Below are positions 7,037 to 17,263 of a stretch of DNA of 46,622 bases, piece after piece. The position numbers and the translations under genes were made by a program. The stretch is taken from assembly GCA_027492875.1 (NCBI GenBank), contig JAPUDV010000114.1, positions 1 to 46,622 of the forward strand. Direction: 5' to 3'. This stretch comes from Candidatus Competibacteraceae bacterium (GTDB lineage Bacteria; Pseudomonadota; Gammaproteobacteria; Competibacterales; Competibacteraceae). The notes beneath the pieces were generated by a model, which saw only the letters and a list, made by a program, of their open reading frames with translations, searched no databases and was not told the DNA's origin. The stretch's first letter is position 1, and the number at the start of each line of letters is the position of its first letter.

Positions 7037-9904
7037 ATGATCCTGAGCCGTTTCCTCAAGCCCAAGTGGCAACAAGCCAACCCCGAAGCCCGCAAGCAAG
7101 CCCTGCGGAATCTAGACAGCAGCGATCCGAAACTGCTCGATCTGGCTCGGCTGGACCCCGACTCCACCGTCCGCCGCGCCGCGATGGAGCGGCTTGACGA
7201 TCTCGACCTGTTGCACCGCATCGCCGGCGAGGACGCTGATACGGGCATTCGGGATGCCGCCCGAGAGCGTTACCACTCCCTGCTGGCCGGCAAAATCGCT
7301 GGCGGCCCGGCGCTGGCCAACCGCTTGGAACGGTTGCGGCAAAACCCGGATACCGGCCTGGTGGAGTTTCTGTTGCAGCACGCCACCGAACCCGAACTGC
7401 GGCTGGCCGCACTGGAACGGATCAACCTGGAACCCGCGCTGGCCGATATCGCCATCCGGAATCCCCATCCAGACCTGCGACTGGCCGCGATGGAGCGCGT
7501 GGACGATCCCGAGCTGCTCGACCGGATCGCCCGCCAGAGCCGCAACCGCGACAAGCGCCTGCACCGCCGGGCGCGGGAACGTTTGGATACCCTGAACGCC
7601 GAGCGGGCGAACGCCTCAAACCTGGACCGGCTATGCGCCGAAATGGAACATTTGACCTGGGATGGAGAAAGCGGTCTCAACGCGGGCCGGTTTCCCAAAC
7701 TGGAGCAGGCATGGCGCGAACAGGAAGCCGGTGCTCCGCCCGAACTCCAGACGCGCTACGCGCAAGCCCGCAGCCGGTTTCTGGCCGAGCGCCAGGCTAG
7801 CGCCAACCGCCGGGCTCAGCGGATCGAGCTGCTCGCCACGCTGGAAGCCCTGCTGGAACGACTACGGCAGCACGGCGAATCCAGCCCCGAGCTTGACACG
7901 GTGATTCGGTATGCCACCACCGAGGCGCCCGCCGCTTGGATCCACCATAGCCCTGTCCAGGACAGTGAAACCCGGCGGCAGGCAGCACGATTCCAACAAC
8001 TGATGCAAGACATCCAGGAACAGGAACGCATTTTGCGACGCAACCAGATCCGCGCCGAACACCTGCGCGACATGTTGGCGCAAGGCGATACCCTGCTCCA
8101 ACAGACCAGCGAAGTGCGTGATGCCGATCTCAAACACCTGCGGCAGCACTGGGAAAGACTGGAACGGCCGGAGTCCCATGCCCTCGCCGACGATCTGCAA
8201 AGCCGTTTCGATGGTCTGCTCGACAAACTGCGTGCCCGCTTGCAGCGACAAGCCCAGCAACGCGATCAGGAATGGCGGGGCATCCAGGACCAGATATGCC
8301 AACTCGAAGCGGCGGTCGAGGATGGCGAGCTACAGCAGGCCACCCAACTGCAGGAGCAGGCCCGCCACCAGATCAAACACAACATCGGCCTGAGCCGGGG
8401 GCAGATGGCGATGATCGAGGAGCGCCTGCAAGCCTGCACCGCGCGCATCGGCGAGCTGCACGGCTGGCGACGCTGGGGCGCCAGCCAGGCCCGCGAACAA
8501 CTTTGCGCCGCTGCCGAAAACCTGATTGACCTCGACACCGACCCGGCCGACATCGCCCAGCGCATCCAGCAAGTCCGCGCAGCCTGGAAAGAATTGGACC
8601 ACCACGAAGGCGGCGCGCCCAAGGAACTGTGGAATCGCTTCAACAACGCCTGCGAGCGCGCCTACGCTCCGTGTCAGGCTCATTTCGAGGCCCAGATCCG
8701 CGAGCGCCAGCACAACTTCAACCAGAAAGCGGCGCTTTGCGAACAACTGGAACAGTTTGAAACGGCAACCGACTGGCGACAGGCCAACTGGCGCGAGGCC
8801 GACCGGCTGCGCCGCCGCACCCAGGAACAATGGTACAAACTTGGGCCGGTCAACCGCACCGACCGCAAGGCTCTCGATCGCCGCTTCCAGCAAATCCTGC
8901 AACGGTTGGATGCACACCTCGACATCGAACGCCAGCGCGAGGTGCAACGGCGCCAACAGTTGATCCAACAGGTTCAAGCCCTAGTGGACAACCCCGACCT
9001 GCGCGCCGCCGTCGAAACCGCCAAACGCGCTCAGGCCGAATGGCAGCCCACCGTGCAAGACTCACCCCGACAGGAACAGGCGCTGTGGAAGGCCTTCCGC
9101 GCCGCCTGCGACGCAGTGTTTGCCCGTCGCCACGCCGAACAGCAAGCCGCCGACGCCGAACGACAGGCCCATCTGACGCGCAGGCAGAATTTGTGCGAAG
9201 AGATCGAAGCCCTCGCCCTGCTCGACCGCGAACAACTGGCGCAAGCCAGCGCCCGACTCCAGGCGGCGCAACAGGAATGGCCGGTGATCGGCCCGATACC
9301 CAAGGCCGAACAGCGCACGCTCGAGCAACGCTTTGAAGCAGCCGTCCGGCAATTTGCCCTGCACGAGAAGCTCCTGCGCCAAGCCGACATCCGGGAAACC
9401 TTCCGGAATCTGCACCAACGCAACCGGCTGTGTGCCCGATTGGAAGCCGAGCTGGAACTCCCCCGGGACGATACCGTGCTGCCGTCGACCTGCCAGGAGT
9501 GGGCGGTTTCGCCGGACCTACCGGCAGCGCTGGCAACACCGATGCAGCAACGCTTTGACGCTGTCTGTCAGTTGCTAGCCGCAGGGACTCCGGACCGTAT
9601 GCAGGCCGCGCGCGCGCGCTTGGAGCACGATCTGGAGCGCAAACAAATCTGGTGCGTATGCATGGAGATTATGGCTGGCGTGGACTCGCCGCCCGAATTC
9701 ACGCAGCTGCGGATGGAGTATCAGGTCGCCCGCTTGTCGGCCTCGCTGGCCGGCGGCGCCCTCAAACCCGAAATGATCCACGATCCCCGCCAATTGCAGG
9801 AACAGTGGTGTCTGACCGGGGCGCTGCCGGCCCAAGCAGCAGCGGAACTGGATGCCCGCTTTCTGCACGCCGTGCAGGTCTGGTGGCAGCGGGAGGACGT
9901 CTGA
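7037..9904 (+). CDS. Large HEAT-like and DUF349 repeat protein
   Basis: A 955-residue, probably cytoplasmic protein rich in Gln, Arg, Glu and Ala. Residues about 20-185 hold HEAT-like helical repeats, for example LRLAALERI (121-129) and LRLAAMERVDDPELLDRIA (147-165). A long coiled-coil middle follows. Residues about 475-785 hold at least four DUF349 units, each with the pattern W-x5-(G/P) and a following aromatic-rich helix, for example AAWKELDHHEGGAPKELWNR (515-534) and EQWYKLGPVNRTDRKALDRRF (597-617). DUF349 proteins are widespread in proteobacteria and of unknown function. The ATG at 7037 is preferred over the upstream in-frame ATG at 6887, because the sequence between reads as non-coding and homologs begin near MILSRFLKPKW. 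A promoter probably lies in 6765-7036. Confidence 0.8.
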   Translation: MILSRFLKPKWQQANPEARKQALRNLDSSDPKLLDLARLDPDSTVRRAAMERLDDLDLLHRIAGEDADTGIRDAARERYHSLLAGKIAGGPALANRLERLRQNPDTGLVEFLLQHATEPELRLAALERINLEPALADIAIRNPHPDLRLAAMERVDDPELLDRIARQSRNRDKRLHRRARERLDTLNAERANASNLDRLCAEMEHLTWDGESGLNAGRFPKLEQAWREQEAGAPPELQTRYAQARSRFLAERQASANRRAQRIELLATLEALLERLRQHGESSPELDTVIRYATTEAPAAWIHHSPVQDSETRRQAARFQQLMQDIQEQERILRRNQIRAEHLRDMLAQGDTLLQQTSEVRDADLKHLRQHWERLERPESHALADDLQSRFDGLLDKLRARLQRQAQQRDQEWRGIQDQICQLEAAVEDGELQQATQLQEQARHQIKHNIGLSRGQMAMIEERLQACTARIGELHGWRRWGASQAREQLCAAAENLIDLDTDPADIAQRIQQVRAAWKELDHHEGGAPKELWNRFNNACERAYAPCQAHFEAQIRERQHNFNQKAALCEQLEQFETATDWRQANWREADRLRRRTQEQWYKLGPVNRTDRKALDRRFQQILQRLDAHLDIERQREVQRRQQLIQQVQALVDNPDLRAAVETAKRAQAEWQPTVQDSPRQEQALWKAFRAACDAVFARRHAEQQAADAERQAHLTRRQNLCEEIEALALLDREQLAQASARLQAAQQEWPVIGPIPKAEQRTLEQRFEAAVRQFALHEKLLRQADIRETFRNLHQRNRLCARLEAELELPRDDTVLPSTCQEWAVSPDLPAALATPMQQRFDAVCQLLAAGTPDRMQAARARLEHDLERKQIWCVCMEIMAGVDSPPEFTQLRMEYQVARLSASLAGGALKPEMIHDPRQLQEQWCLTGALPAQAAAELDARFLHAVQVWWQREDV

Positions 9905-9939
9905 ATCCGTCCGGCGATGGCGCTCTGACCCGTTACGAC

Positions 9940-10812
9940 ATGCAGCCTGGCGATCTGCTGCTGGCGCTGCTGGCAAACACTGCTTGGGCGTTCAACTTTA
10001 TTGCCGGCAAGGTGGGCGTCACCCACTTTCAATCCTTTCTATTCACCAGCCTGCGTTTTGCCGTCCTGTTACTGGTGTTGCTGCCGTTCCTGCACTGGAT
10101 TCCCGGCCAGATGGGCGGCGTACTGGGAATCGCCCTGGTGCAGGGCATCCTGCACTTCAGCCTGATCTTTGCCGGTCTGGAAGCCAGCGGCGACATCGCT
10201 TCGGTCGCCATCGCCAGCCAGCTTTACGTACCGTTTTCGACCGTGCTGGCCTTGTTCCTGTTGGGCGAAACCCTGGATGCCCGGCGGGTAGCCGGTATCG
10301 CCCTAGCATTCGGCGGCGTACTGGTGATCGGCTTCGATCCGCTGGTATTCCGCCATCTCGATGCCCTGCTGCTGGTCACCGCCGGCGCGGCGGCGATGGC
10401 GCTCGCCACCATCCAGATGCGGCGGTTGCGCGGGGTCGGCGTGTTCGTGCTGCAAGCCTGGATTGCGCTGTGCGCCACTCCGACGCTGGCGTTGCTCTCG
10501 CTGCTATTCGAGCGGGGACAATGGACCGCTCTGCGCACGGCGAGTACCCTACAACTGGCGGCTCCGGTCTATTCCGCCCTAGGCGCATCCCTAATCGGCC
10601 ACGGTATCGTCTATTACTTGCTCGGCCGTTATCCGGTCGGGGTCACCACGCCGTTGCTGCTGCTGAACCCCGTGCTGGCGGTCGCGTTCGGCGTGTTGCT
10701 GTGGGGCGATGTCCTGACCTGGAAGCTGGTCTTGGGCGGCGCGACGACGCTGGCCGGTATCGCCGTCATCACCATACCCCTACCAAACCGTGGAGGCACA
10801 CGTGCCGGCTGA
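9940..10812 (+). CDS. EamA/DMT-family inner-membrane transporter
   Basis: A 290-residue membrane protein of the drug/metabolite transporter superfamily with about ten helices in two EamA halves. Motifs include LLANTAWAFNFIAGKVGV near the N-terminus, FAGLEASGDIASVAIASQLY in the first half, FGGVLVIGFDPL between the halves, and GHGIVYYLLGRYPVGVTTPL plus LTWKLVLGGATTLAGIAVI in the second. It probably exports amino acids or other small metabolites, but the substrate cannot be named. The start at 9940 gives the normal length; the frame is open upstream only within the end of the DUF349 gene. It lies 35 bp after that gene and may share its transcript. Confidence 0.85.
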   Translation: MQPGDLLLALLANTAWAFNFIAGKVGVTHFQSFLFTSLRFAVLLLVLLPFLHWIPGQMGGVLGIALVQGILHFSLIFAGLEASGDIASVAIASQLYVPFSTVLALFLLGETLDARRVAGIALAFGGVLVIGFDPLVFRHLDALLLVTAGAAAMALATIQMRRLRGVGVFVLQAWIALCATPTLALLSLLFERGQWTALRTASTLQLAAPVYSALGASLIGHGIVYYLLGRYPVGVTTPLLLLNPVLAVAFGVLLWGDVLTWKLVLGGATTLAGIAVITIPLPNRGGTRAG

Positions 10813-10830
10813 ACGGGACGGGGATACCCC

Positions 10831-11700
10831 TCAAAATTCCCGGCGGACCAGCCGCTCGATCAGCGGTTGCAGAATGATTTCCATGGCGAAGCCCATCTTG
10901 CCGCCTGGCACCACAATGGTATTGCGGCGCGACATGAATGAGTCATGGATCATGTGAATAAGATAGGGAAAATTCGGCTGGGTTTTGCGGGCGTCCTTGA
11001 AGCGGATTACCACGAAACTTTCATCCAGGGTGGGAATATCGCGAGCGGTGAAGGGATTGGAGGTATCTACCGTCGGCACCCGCTGAAAGTTGATGTCGGT
11101 GCATGAAAACTGCGGCACGATATAGTGGGTGTAGTCGTACATCCGCCGCAGAATGGCATCAGTTACCGCCTCGGCGCTGTAGCCCCGCTCGGCGGTATCG
11201 CGGTGGATTTTCTGAATCCATTCCAAGTTGACGATCGGCACCACCCCGATCAGCAGATCCACATAGCGGGCGACATTCACTTTGTCGGTTACCACCCCGC
11301 CGTGCAAGCCTTCGTAGAACAACAGGTCGGTCCCCGGCGGCAATTGCGCCCAAGGCGTAAATGTCCCCGGCTCCTGGCCATAATGCACGGCTTCTTCCCG
11401 ACCATGCAGGTAGTAGCGCCGCAGCCCGCTGCCACGCTCGCCGTACTCCATGAACAGCGCTTCCAGGCGGTCGAACAGATTCCCCTCGGGACCGAAGTGA
11501 CTGAGATTGCGAGCCGCCTGATAAGCCTGTTCGCACTGCCGTTGCATTTCCAGCCGATCATGACGATGGAAACTGTCGCCTTCGACGACGGCGGCGTTGA
11601 TGCCATCCCGGCGAAAGATGTGTTCCATCGCGATCCGAACCGTCGATGTGCCGGCCCCGGACGAGCCAGTAATGGCAATAATCGGATGCTGTTTCGACAT
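10831..11700 (-). CDS. prkB: Phosphoribulokinase (proteobacterial type)
   Basis: A 289-residue cytoplasmic kinase that makes ribulose 1,5-bisphosphate from ribulose 5-phosphate and ATP, feeding RuBisCO. The P-loop TGSSGAGTST is at 11-20. VVEGDSFHRHDR, the segment around FGPEGNLFDRLE, FYEGLHGGVV and the ending PLIERLVRREF match the short proteobacterial class. The ATG at 11700 is chosen over the frame opening at 11832 because the protein then begins right before the P-loop, as in the family. No RuBisCO or other Calvin-cycle genes are in the window, so its role (autotrophy, redox balance, or the enterobacterial-type PrkB of unclear function) stays open. It is convergent with the EamA gene with only 18 bp between stops. 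Confidence 0.88.
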   Translation of the reverse strand: MSKQHPIIAITGSSGAGTSTVRIAMEHIFRRDGINAAVVEGDSFHRHDRLEMQRQCEQAYQAARNLSHFGPEGNLFDRLEALFMEYGERGSGLRRYYLHGREEAVHYGQEPGTFTPWAQLPPGTDLLFYEGLHGGVVTDKVNVARYVDLLIGVVPIVNLEWIQKIHRDTAERGYSAEAVTDAILRRMYDYTHYIVPQFSCTDINFQRVPTVDTSNPFTARDIPTLDESFVVIRFKDARKTQPNFPYLIHMIHDSFMSRRNTIVVPGGKMGFAMEIILQPLIERLVRREF

Positions 11701-11951
11701 GGCCGCCCTAATACGGTGACTACAGACAATCCAGTATGGCACAGCTATATTGCGGCGCAGCAGAGCAGCGCGGAGGCGTTCGCTCAGATGCGGCACTTTT
11801 CCAAGAGGCAAGACCAGCGGCTCGGCGAGCAACGATGGCGGGAATCAAAGAAAGATAAGGGATATTGGGGGAAGATCAGGAGTTACCGGAAACTTGCGCT
11901 GGGAATCCGTGCAATGGTCAAATGCCCGGCTCAAATATTTTCAGGCCTTAA

Positions 11952-12269
11952 TTACCCAGCCTGCCGCAACAAGCGCCGCAGTTGGTGGCGATAGATAAAG
12001 CCCGGCATGGCGCTAACCGCAAACAAACATAAAGTCACCACATAAAATTCCCACGCCTGCGCATGTAGGATACCGGTCGTCTTGTATTCAAAACCGAAGC
12101 CCACACCGACAACCAGCCCGTAGAGCAACCCCCACTCGATCAGCCTCAACCAGGAAGGTTTGGCCTGCGGGCGCGGAATCGCGAACAACCAGCGTTCGCT
12201 CAGCCAAGGCAGGTTAGCGGCCACCACCGCCAACCCCAGCCAGAACCCAACCAGCACGCCCTGCGGCAC
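11952..12269 (-). CDS. DUF2818 small membrane protein at the end of the nuo operon
   Basis: A 105-residue inner-membrane protein with three hydrophobic segments (about residues 5-22, 43-60 and 72-92) and a basic end, RHQLRRLLRQAG. It matches the DUF2818 family, which is typically encoded just after nuoN in beta- and some gammaproteobacteria. The start codon is GTG, 13 bp after the nuoN stop on the same strand, so it is co-transcribed with complex I. An assembly or accessory role in complex I is plausible from position only. Confidence 0.82.
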   Translation of the reverse strand: MPQGVLVGFWLGLAVVAANLPWLSERWLFAIPRPQAKPSWLRLIEWGLLYGLVVGVGFGFEYKTTGILHAQAWEFYVVTLCLFAVSAMPGFIYRHQLRRLLRQAG

Positions 12270-12282
12270 GTCCGAACAATGC

Positions 12283-13722
12283 CTAGCTCAGCAACGCCGT
12301 GGCGCACCAACTCATCAGCGCGGTCGGATACAGTCCCAGCACCACCAACAGCAGCCCGTTGGCGCTGATGACAATTTCAGTGTCGCGGCTGAGTTCGATC
12401 AGCGCGCTCTGCTCGGGTTTGTCGAAGTAGAGACACTTGACCACTCGCAGATAATAGAACGCACCGATCACCGAAAACACCACACCGAGGATTGCCAACC
12501 ACACCAGCCCCACATCAACCACCGCTTGCAACACGACCCACTTGGCGTAGAAGCCAGCCATGAACGGAATACCGGCCATCGACATCATGACCACCATCAT
12601 CAGGAAAGCCAGCCATGGATTGCGATCGTTCAGCCCTTTGAAGTCATCAATATTTTCGGCCTCGAAACCGGTTCGGCTCAGCATGATGATCAGACCGAAG
12701 GCGGCGATCGCCATCAACACATAAACGATAGTGTAAAACATGGCTGCGGCGTAACCTTCCGGCGTACCTGCCAGAATGCCCAGCAACAGAAACCCCACAT
12801 GGGAAATGGTCGAATAGGCCAGCATCCGCTTGATGTTGGTCTGGACGACCGCGAGCAAATTACCCAGCGCCATGGAGAGCGCCGCCAGGATGATCAGCAT
12901 CTGTTGCCAGTCGCCCTGCAACGAACCCAAGCCATCCACCAGAACCCGCATAATCAAGGCAAAAGCCGCCAGTTTGGGCGCCGAACCGATGTACAGGGTC
13001 ACCGAGGTAGGCGCGCCCTGGTAAACGTCCGGCAACCACATATGGAAAGGCACCGCGCCCAGCTTGAACGACAATCCGACCATCAGAAACACCAGTCCGA
13101 ACACCAGCACCAGATTGTCCGCGCCCTGCCGGGCGGTGGCGTCGGCCACCACTTGGAGATCCACGCTGCCGGTCGCACCGTAAATCATCGAGATGCCGTA
13201 CAGCAACATGCCGGACGCCAGCGAACCCAGTACAAAGTACTTCATGGCGGCTTCGGAGGAAACCGGAGAATCCCGGTCGGTCGCCACCAGGGCATAAAGC
13301 GACAACGACAACAGCTCCAGCCCCAAGTACACGCTGAGCAGGCTGTGAGCGGACACCATGACCATCATGCCCAGCACGCCAAACAGGCCCAACACATAGT
13401 ATTCGCCCTTGAACAGATCGCGCTGGCGCAGATAGTCGCGCGAGTAGAGAAAACCGGCAGCGGTGGTCAGGTAGATGAACAGCTTGAGCAGATCGCCCAT
13501 CGCATCCTTGATGTAATGGCCAAACATCGTGGTCACCGGCGCCTGCGCGTAGGTCAAAAGCGTCAGCAGGGCTGCTCCCAGCAAAGTCAGTTGCGCCAGC
13601 CCGTAGGTGATGTGGCGCTGCCGTTGCTCCAGGAACACATCGATGACCAACACCAGGCAGGCCAAGGTCAACACGAACAGTTCCGGCAGCACCGGCACAA
13701 AATCAGGGGCAACGAAATTCAT
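12283..13722 (-). CDS. nuoN: NADH-quinone oxidoreductase subunit N
   Basis: A 479-residue antiporter-like membrane subunit of complex I with about 14 helices; it forms one of the proton-translocating channels in the membrane arm. Conserved stretches include [39 protein letters not shown] and [20 protein letters not shown], the last with channel lysines typical of the family. It is the last core gene of the nuo operon, 42 bp after nuoM. Confidence 0.96.
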   Translation of the reverse strand: MNFVAPDFVPVLPELFVLTLACLVLVIDVFLEQRQRHITYGLAQLTLLGAALLTLLTYAQAPVTTMFGHYIKDAMGDLLKLFIYLTTAAGFLYSRDYLRQRDLFKGEYYVLGLFGVLGMMVMVSAHSLLSVYLGLELLSLSLYALVATDRDSPVSSEAAMKYFVLGSLASGMLLYGISMIYGATGSVDLQVVADATARQGADNLVLVFGLVFLMVGLSFKLGAVPFHMWLPDVYQGAPTSVTLYIGSAPKLAAFALIMRVLVDGLGSLQGDWQQMLIILAALSMALGNLLAVVQTNIKRMLAYSTISHVGFLLLGILAGTPEGYAAAMFYTIVYVLMAIAAFGLIIMLSRTGFEAENIDDFKGLNDRNPWLAFLMMVVMMSMAGIPFMAGFYAKWVVLQAVVDVGLVWLAILGVVFSVIGAFYYLRVVKCLYFDKPEQSALIELSRDTEIVISANGLLLVVLGLYPTALMSWCATALLS

Positions 13723-13764
13723 GGGGTTTCCCTATTCTCCGATTCTTCTCTGCGACAGGAGACC

Positions 13765-15279
13765 TTACAGCTTGGAGACGGTGATATGTTGCAACAGATT
13801 ATCCACCGAAGCGTGCATCACGGAGGTCAGCGGATCGGGCCAAACGCCGAGCAGCAACACCGCCGCCGCCAGCAGGCTCAGCATGATGATCTCTCGGGTA
13901 TTCACATCCGCCAATTCAGCGACGTGGCTGTTGCCGATATCGCCGAAGATCACTCGCTTGACCAACCACAGCGTGTAAGCCGCACCGAGGATCAAGGTGG
14001 TCGCCGCCAGGAACGCGATCCAGAAACTGGCCTTGAAGCTGCTCAAGATCACCAGAAATTCGCCGATGAAACCGGAGGTGCCCGGCAAGCCGGCGTTGGC
14101 CATCCCGAACAGCACCATGAACGCGGCGAACACCGGCATGGTGTTGACCACCCCACCGTAGTCCTTGATCTGGCGGGAATGGACCCGGTCATACAGCACG
14201 CCCACGCAGAGAAACAGCGCGCCGGAGATAAAGCCGTGCGACACCATCTGTACCATGCCGCCCTCAATACCCATGACCGCGCCGCTCAGGCTGCCTGTAT
14301 GGCGATAGATCCCGAATACGATGAAGAAACCCAGGGTTACAAAGCCCATGTGGGCGATCGAGGAGTACGCGATCAGCTTCTTCATATCCTGCTGGATCAG
14401 GGCCACCAGTCCGATGTAAACCACCGCCACTAGCGACATGGTAATCACCAGCCAGTCCAGCATGCCCGCAGCGTCCGGCGTGATCGGCAGGGCAAAACGC
14501 AGGAAACCGTAGCCGCCGATCTTCAAGGTAATCGCCGCCAGGATTACCGAACCGCCGGTGGGTGCTTCGACGTGAGCGTCCGGCAACCAGGTATGTACCG
14601 GCCACATCGGCACCTTGACCGCGAAGCCCAGCATAAAAGCGAGGAAGATTAGCACCTGTTCGGTCAGACCGAGCGGCAATTTGTGGAAATCGAGAATCTC
14701 GAAACTACCGGCCTGGTTGTACATGTAGATCAGCGCGATCAGCATGAACACCGAACCCAGGAAGGTGTACAGGAAAAACTTGAGCGTGGCGTAGACCCGG
14801 CGCGGACCGCCCCAGATTCCGATGATCAGGAACATCGGGATCAACATCGCCTCGAAGAAGACGTAGAACAGAATGGCGTCCAGTGCGGCGAACACACCGA
14901 TCATCAAGCCTTCCATGATCAGGAACGCGGCCATGTATTGGGCGATCCGATACCGCACCACCTCCCAACCGGCGATCACCACCAGCAGGGTCATGAACCC
15001 GGTGAGCAGGATCAGCGGCATCGAGAACCCATCCACGCCCAAGTGATAATTGGCATTGAGGGCCGGAATCCAGGGTATGAACTCCTGAAACTGCATCGCT
15101 GCCGTCGTGGGATCGAACGATGAGTACAGGGGAATGCCGATCAGCAAGTTCAGGATCGCCACCGTCAACGCCAGCGCCTTGGCGCGTCCGGGGTTTTCAT
15201 CGCCCACGAACAGCACCGCGACACCGCCCAGAATCGGGAACCAGATGACAAGACTCAGCAGAGGCAGTTCCGACAGCAT
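13765..15279 (-). CDS. nuoM: NADH-quinone oxidoreductase subunit M
   Basis: A 504-residue antiporter-like membrane subunit of complex I. Visible family motifs are YHLGVDGFSMPLILLTGFMT, the helix FYVFFEAMLIPMFLIIGIWG with the conserved membrane Glu, KVPMWPVHTWLPDAHVEAPT, and DMKKLIAYSSIAHMGFVTLG. It contributes a second proton channel. It lies 18 bp after nuoL on the minus strand. Confidence 0.96.
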   Translation of the reverse strand: MLSELPLLSLVIWFPILGGVAVLFVGDENPGRAKALALTVAILNLLIGIPLYSSFDPTTAAMQFQEFIPWIPALNANYHLGVDGFSMPLILLTGFMTLLVVIAGWEVVRYRIAQYMAAFLIMEGLMIGVFAALDAILFYVFFEAMLIPMFLIIGIWGGPRRVYATLKFFLYTFLGSVFMLIALIYMYNQAGSFEILDFHKLPLGLTEQVLIFLAFMLGFAVKVPMWPVHTWLPDAHVEAPTGGSVILAAITLKIGGYGFLRFALPITPDAAGMLDWLVITMSLVAVVYIGLVALIQQDMKKLIAYSSIAHMGFVTLGFFIVFGIYRHTGSLSGAVMGIEGGMVQMVSHGFISGALFLCVGVLYDRVHSRQIKDYGGVVNTMPVFAAFMVLFGMANAGLPGTSGFIGEFLVILSSFKASFWIAFLAATTLILGAAYTLWLVKRVIFGDIGNSHVAELADVNTREIIMLSLLAAAVLLLGVWPDPLTSVMHASVDNLLQHITVSKL

Positions 15280-15297
15280 GGTTTTTCTTCTTCCAGG

Positions 15298-17259
15298 TTA
15301 GCGGGTGACGAACCAGGTCAGCAGGACCAGCAGGCCGACGATCATGGCAAACGCATAGGTATACAGATAACCGGTCTGCACCTGCCGGGCGATGGCGGCA
15401 AACCAGCCCACCAGCCGCGCCGTGCCGTTCACCATCAGGCCGTCGATCAATCCCGCGTCGGCGTACTTCCACAGCGCGGTGCCCAAGCTCCGACTACCGC
15501 GCATGAACACCGCCTGGTAAATCTCGTCGAACAGATACTTGCGTACCATGATGTCGTACAGCGTGGCAAACTTCCGCTGGATCAGGCCCGGCAGATCCGG
15601 CCGCGCCATGTACAGATAGAACGCCGAGCCAAACCCGGCGAGAACCAGGATAAAAGGCAGGCCAATCACGCCATGCAGCGCGAAATTGAGCGCTCCACCG
15701 ACCTCATGAAAGTGTTCCTTGAGATGCTCCAGTACGTTATGTTCAGGGGATATCACGATGGGTCCATCGAACACCGTTCCGAACAACAACGGTCCGATCA
15801 CCATGGCACCGATCACCACCGAAGGAATCGCCAGCAGGATAAGCGGCACGGTTACCACCGCCGGTGTCTCGTGCAAATGCGCCTGAGTGTGATGGTCCAT
15901 GCGCTCCTTGCCATGGAACACGAGGAAGTACAACCGAAACGAGTAGAGCGAAGTCACGAACACGCCCAGCATCACCGCGAAGTAGGCAAAGCCGGCACCG
16001 GCGATATGCGAGTAATGCACCGCTTCAAGGATGCTGTCCTTGGAGTAGAAACCAGCAAAGCCCGGAGTGCCGATCAGCGCTAAAGTACCCAACAGGAAGG
16101 TGAACCAGGTAATGGGCATATACTTCCATAATCCGCCCATCTTGCGGATATCCTGCTCGTGGTGCATGGCGATGATCACCGAGCCGGCGCCCAGGAACAA
16201 CAGCGCCTTGAAAAAAGCGTGAGTCATCAAGTGGAAAATGGCGGCGGAATAGGCGGACACACCCAGCGCCACCGTCATATAACCGAGTTGCGACAGCGTG
16301 GAATAGGCTACCACCCGCTTGATGTCATTCTGGACGATGCCGAGGAAACCCATGAACAGGGCGGTGATCGAGCCGATCACCAGCACCACGCTCAACGCCG
16401 TTTCCGACAACTCGAACAACGGCGACATTCGAGCCACCATGAAGATGCCGGCGGTCACCATGGTCGCGGCGTGGATCAAGGCGGAAATCGGAGTGGGACC
16501 TTCCATCGAATCCGGCAGCCAGACATGCAACGGCACTTGGGCCGACTTGCCCATCGCACCGATGAACAGCAGGATGCAGATCAGAGTCATTAACGACCAG
16601 TCCACGCCGGGAATAACCTGCACCGTCATATCTTTCATCAACGGCGCGGCGACAAAGACGTCGGCATAGTCAATACTATTAAAAGCCATCAACACCGCAG
16701 CAATGCCGAGCAGGAAACCAAAATCGCCCACTCGATTGACCAGGAAGGCTTTCAGACTGGCGAAAATGGCGCTCTCGCGCTTATACCAGAAGCCGATCAG
16801 CAGGTAGGACACCAAGCCCACTCCCTCCCAACCAAAAAACAATTGCAGGAAGTTGTTGGCCATCACCAGCATCAGCATGGCGAAGGTAAACAGGGCAATA
16901 TAGCTGAAGAAACGCTGGTAGCCGTCGTCATCGTGCATGTAGCCGATGGTGTAGACATGGACCATCAACGACACAAAGGTCACGGTGGAAATCATGACCG
17001 CCGTCAAGTTATCCACCAGAAAGCCGACCTCCATGCGGATGCCTTCGACCACCATCCAGGTGTAGACCGACTCGTTGTATGGTTCGGCGCCGTTCAGGAC
17101 ATGATGACGGAGCACCACCAGCGATAGCAGGAACGAAATCGCCACGCCGATGATGGTCACCCAGTGGGCGCCGGCACGGCCGATTTTCCGGCCGAACAAA
17201 CCGGCGATAATGGCGCCGAACAGGGGGGCGAGCACAATCCCGAGATAGACGTTTTGCAT
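15298..17259 (-). CDS. nuoL: NADH-quinone oxidoreductase subunit L
   Basis: A 653-residue subunit at the distal end of the complex I membrane arm. It has the antiporter core with LQLFFGWEGVGLVSYLLIGF, AQVPLHVWLPDSMEGPTPIS and DIKRVVAYSTLSQLGYMTVA. The C-terminal region from about residue 540, with its last helix near the end (AFAMIVGLLVLLTWFVTR), corresponds to the long lateral helix that braces the membrane arm. Length is normal for NuoL. Four bases separate it from nuoK. Confidence 0.96.
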   Translation of the reverse strand: MQNVYLGIVLAPLFGAIIAGLFGRKIGRAGAHWVTIIGVAISFLLSLVVLRHHVLNGAEPYNESVYTWMVVEGIRMEVGFLVDNLTAVMISTVTFVSLMVHVYTIGYMHDDDGYQRFFSYIALFTFAMLMLVMANNFLQLFFGWEGVGLVSYLLIGFWYKRESAIFASLKAFLVNRVGDFGFLLGIAAVLMAFNSIDYADVFVAAPLMKDMTVQVIPGVDWSLMTLICILLFIGAMGKSAQVPLHVWLPDSMEGPTPISALIHAATMVTAGIFMVARMSPLFELSETALSVVLVIGSITALFMGFLGIVQNDIKRVVAYSTLSQLGYMTVALGVSAYSAAIFHLMTHAFFKALLFLGAGSVIIAMHHEQDIRKMGGLWKYMPITWFTFLLGTLALIGTPGFAGFYSKDSILEAVHYSHIAGAGFAYFAVMLGVFVTSLYSFRLYFLVFHGKERMDHHTQAHLHETPAVVTVPLILLAIPSVVIGAMVIGPLLFGTVFDGPIVISPEHNVLEHLKEHFHEVGGALNFALHGVIGLPFILVLAGFGSAFYLYMARPDLPGLIQRKFATLYDIMVRKYLFDEIYQAVFMRGSRSLGTALWKYADAGLIDGLMVNGTARLVGWFAAIARQVQTGYLYTYAFAMIVGLLVLLTWFVTR

Positions 17260-17263
17260 GCGG

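Noticed and set aside
12160..14433. Very long plus-strand open frame (757 residues) across nuoN and nuoM
   Set aside because: It is antisense to clear nuoN and nuoM genes, is full of His, Gln and Arg, has no domain and arises from codon bias in a high-GC genome.
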